Position numbers and translations under genes: made by a program
Shown here: in pieces, positions 14,738 to 14,801 of the stretch
Layout: each line of letters begins with the position of its first letter
Position numbering within the stretch: position 1 is the first letter of the stretch
The notes under the pieces: model-generated
Database searches by the model: none
What the model was told of the DNA's origin: nothing
Seen by the model: the letters and a program-made list of their open reading frames with translations, nothing else
Assembly (NCBI GenBank): GCA_003225615.1
Contig: QIAS01000016.1
Span: 1 to 14,801 of the forward strand
Source of the DNA: Acidobacteriota bacterium
Lineage (GTDB): Bacteria > Acidobacteriota > Terriglobia > Terriglobales > Acidobacteriaceae
Length of the DNA: 14,801 nt
Reading direction: 5' to 3'

Positions 14738-14801
14738 AGCCTGCCCCTGTCCAATCACTGGGCGGCTCCGATCTAGTTACGCCGCACAAGTTCGAACACC
14801 C

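Noticed and set aside
14592..14789. Minus-strand 65-aa frame at the right edge
   Set aside because: It mostly overlaps the C-terminus of the Fe-S repair gene in antisense and has no family character. The 91 nt after that gene hold only the inverted repeat at 14724-14737.

Overview
The window looks like chromosomal DNA from a soil-type bacterium. Moderate GC and the flavour of the proteins (glycogen debranching enzyme, enolase-superfamily sugar-acid enzyme, C-terminal membrane tails) suggest an Acidobacteriota-like genome. That placement is an inference, because no rRNA or other marker gene is present. No tRNA, CRISPR array, insertion sequence or phage gene was seen.

Layout. Positions 1-468 hold no supportable gene. 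On the minus strand, a PoxB-like thiamine-diphosphate enzyme (3238 to 1490) is followed after 34 nt by a short-chain dehydrogenase with a C-terminal membrane tail (1455 to 469), probably as one operon. A divergent intergenic region (3239-3537) separates them from a long plus-strand run. That run contains: an enolase-superfamily (mandelate racemase/muconate lactonizing type) gene that has lost its start codon and is frameshifted (3538-4621); a GlcD/D-lactate-dehydrogenase-like FAD plus Fe-S oxidoreductase split in two by a frameshift (4636-7721); a glycogen debranching enzyme (7768-10080); an orphan homologue of the Anabaena sensory rhodopsin transducer with a probable CTG start (10170-10550); a decayed DUF2945/HVA1-type TUDOR-domain gene (about 10578-10684); a transaldolase (10837-11721); and a monodehydroascorbate-reductase-like FAD oxidoreductase (11764-12993). 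After a 146-nt gap come a Crp/Fnr-family regulator (13140-13844) that appears leaderless, and a ScdA/YtfE/Ric-type di-iron Fe-S repair protein (13985-14710).

How the parts may fit. The run from 469 to 12993 reads as a stored-carbohydrate and redox module. The debranching enzyme mobilises glycogen, transaldolase works in the pentose phosphate pathway, the enolase-superfamily and GlcD-like enzymes handle hydroxy- or sugar acids, the PoxB-like enzyme oxidises pyruvate (or another 2-oxo acid), and the MDHAR-like flavoprotein and SDR deal with redox partners. The small-molecule-binding ASRT homologue has no rhodopsin gene beside it here and could be a sensor or adaptor for this module. The 3' end is a separate nitrosative/oxidative stress unit: the regulator carries an FNR-type E-x-x-S-R recognition helix but no FNR-type cysteine cluster, and a TGAC-N4-GTCA palindrome lies upstream of the Fe-S repair gene. 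A similar palindrome lies just after that gene, near the window's right edge.

Three genes in the 3.5-10.8 kb run show frame disruptions. Either this locus is decaying or the assembly has indels here. The sequence alone cannot separate the two.
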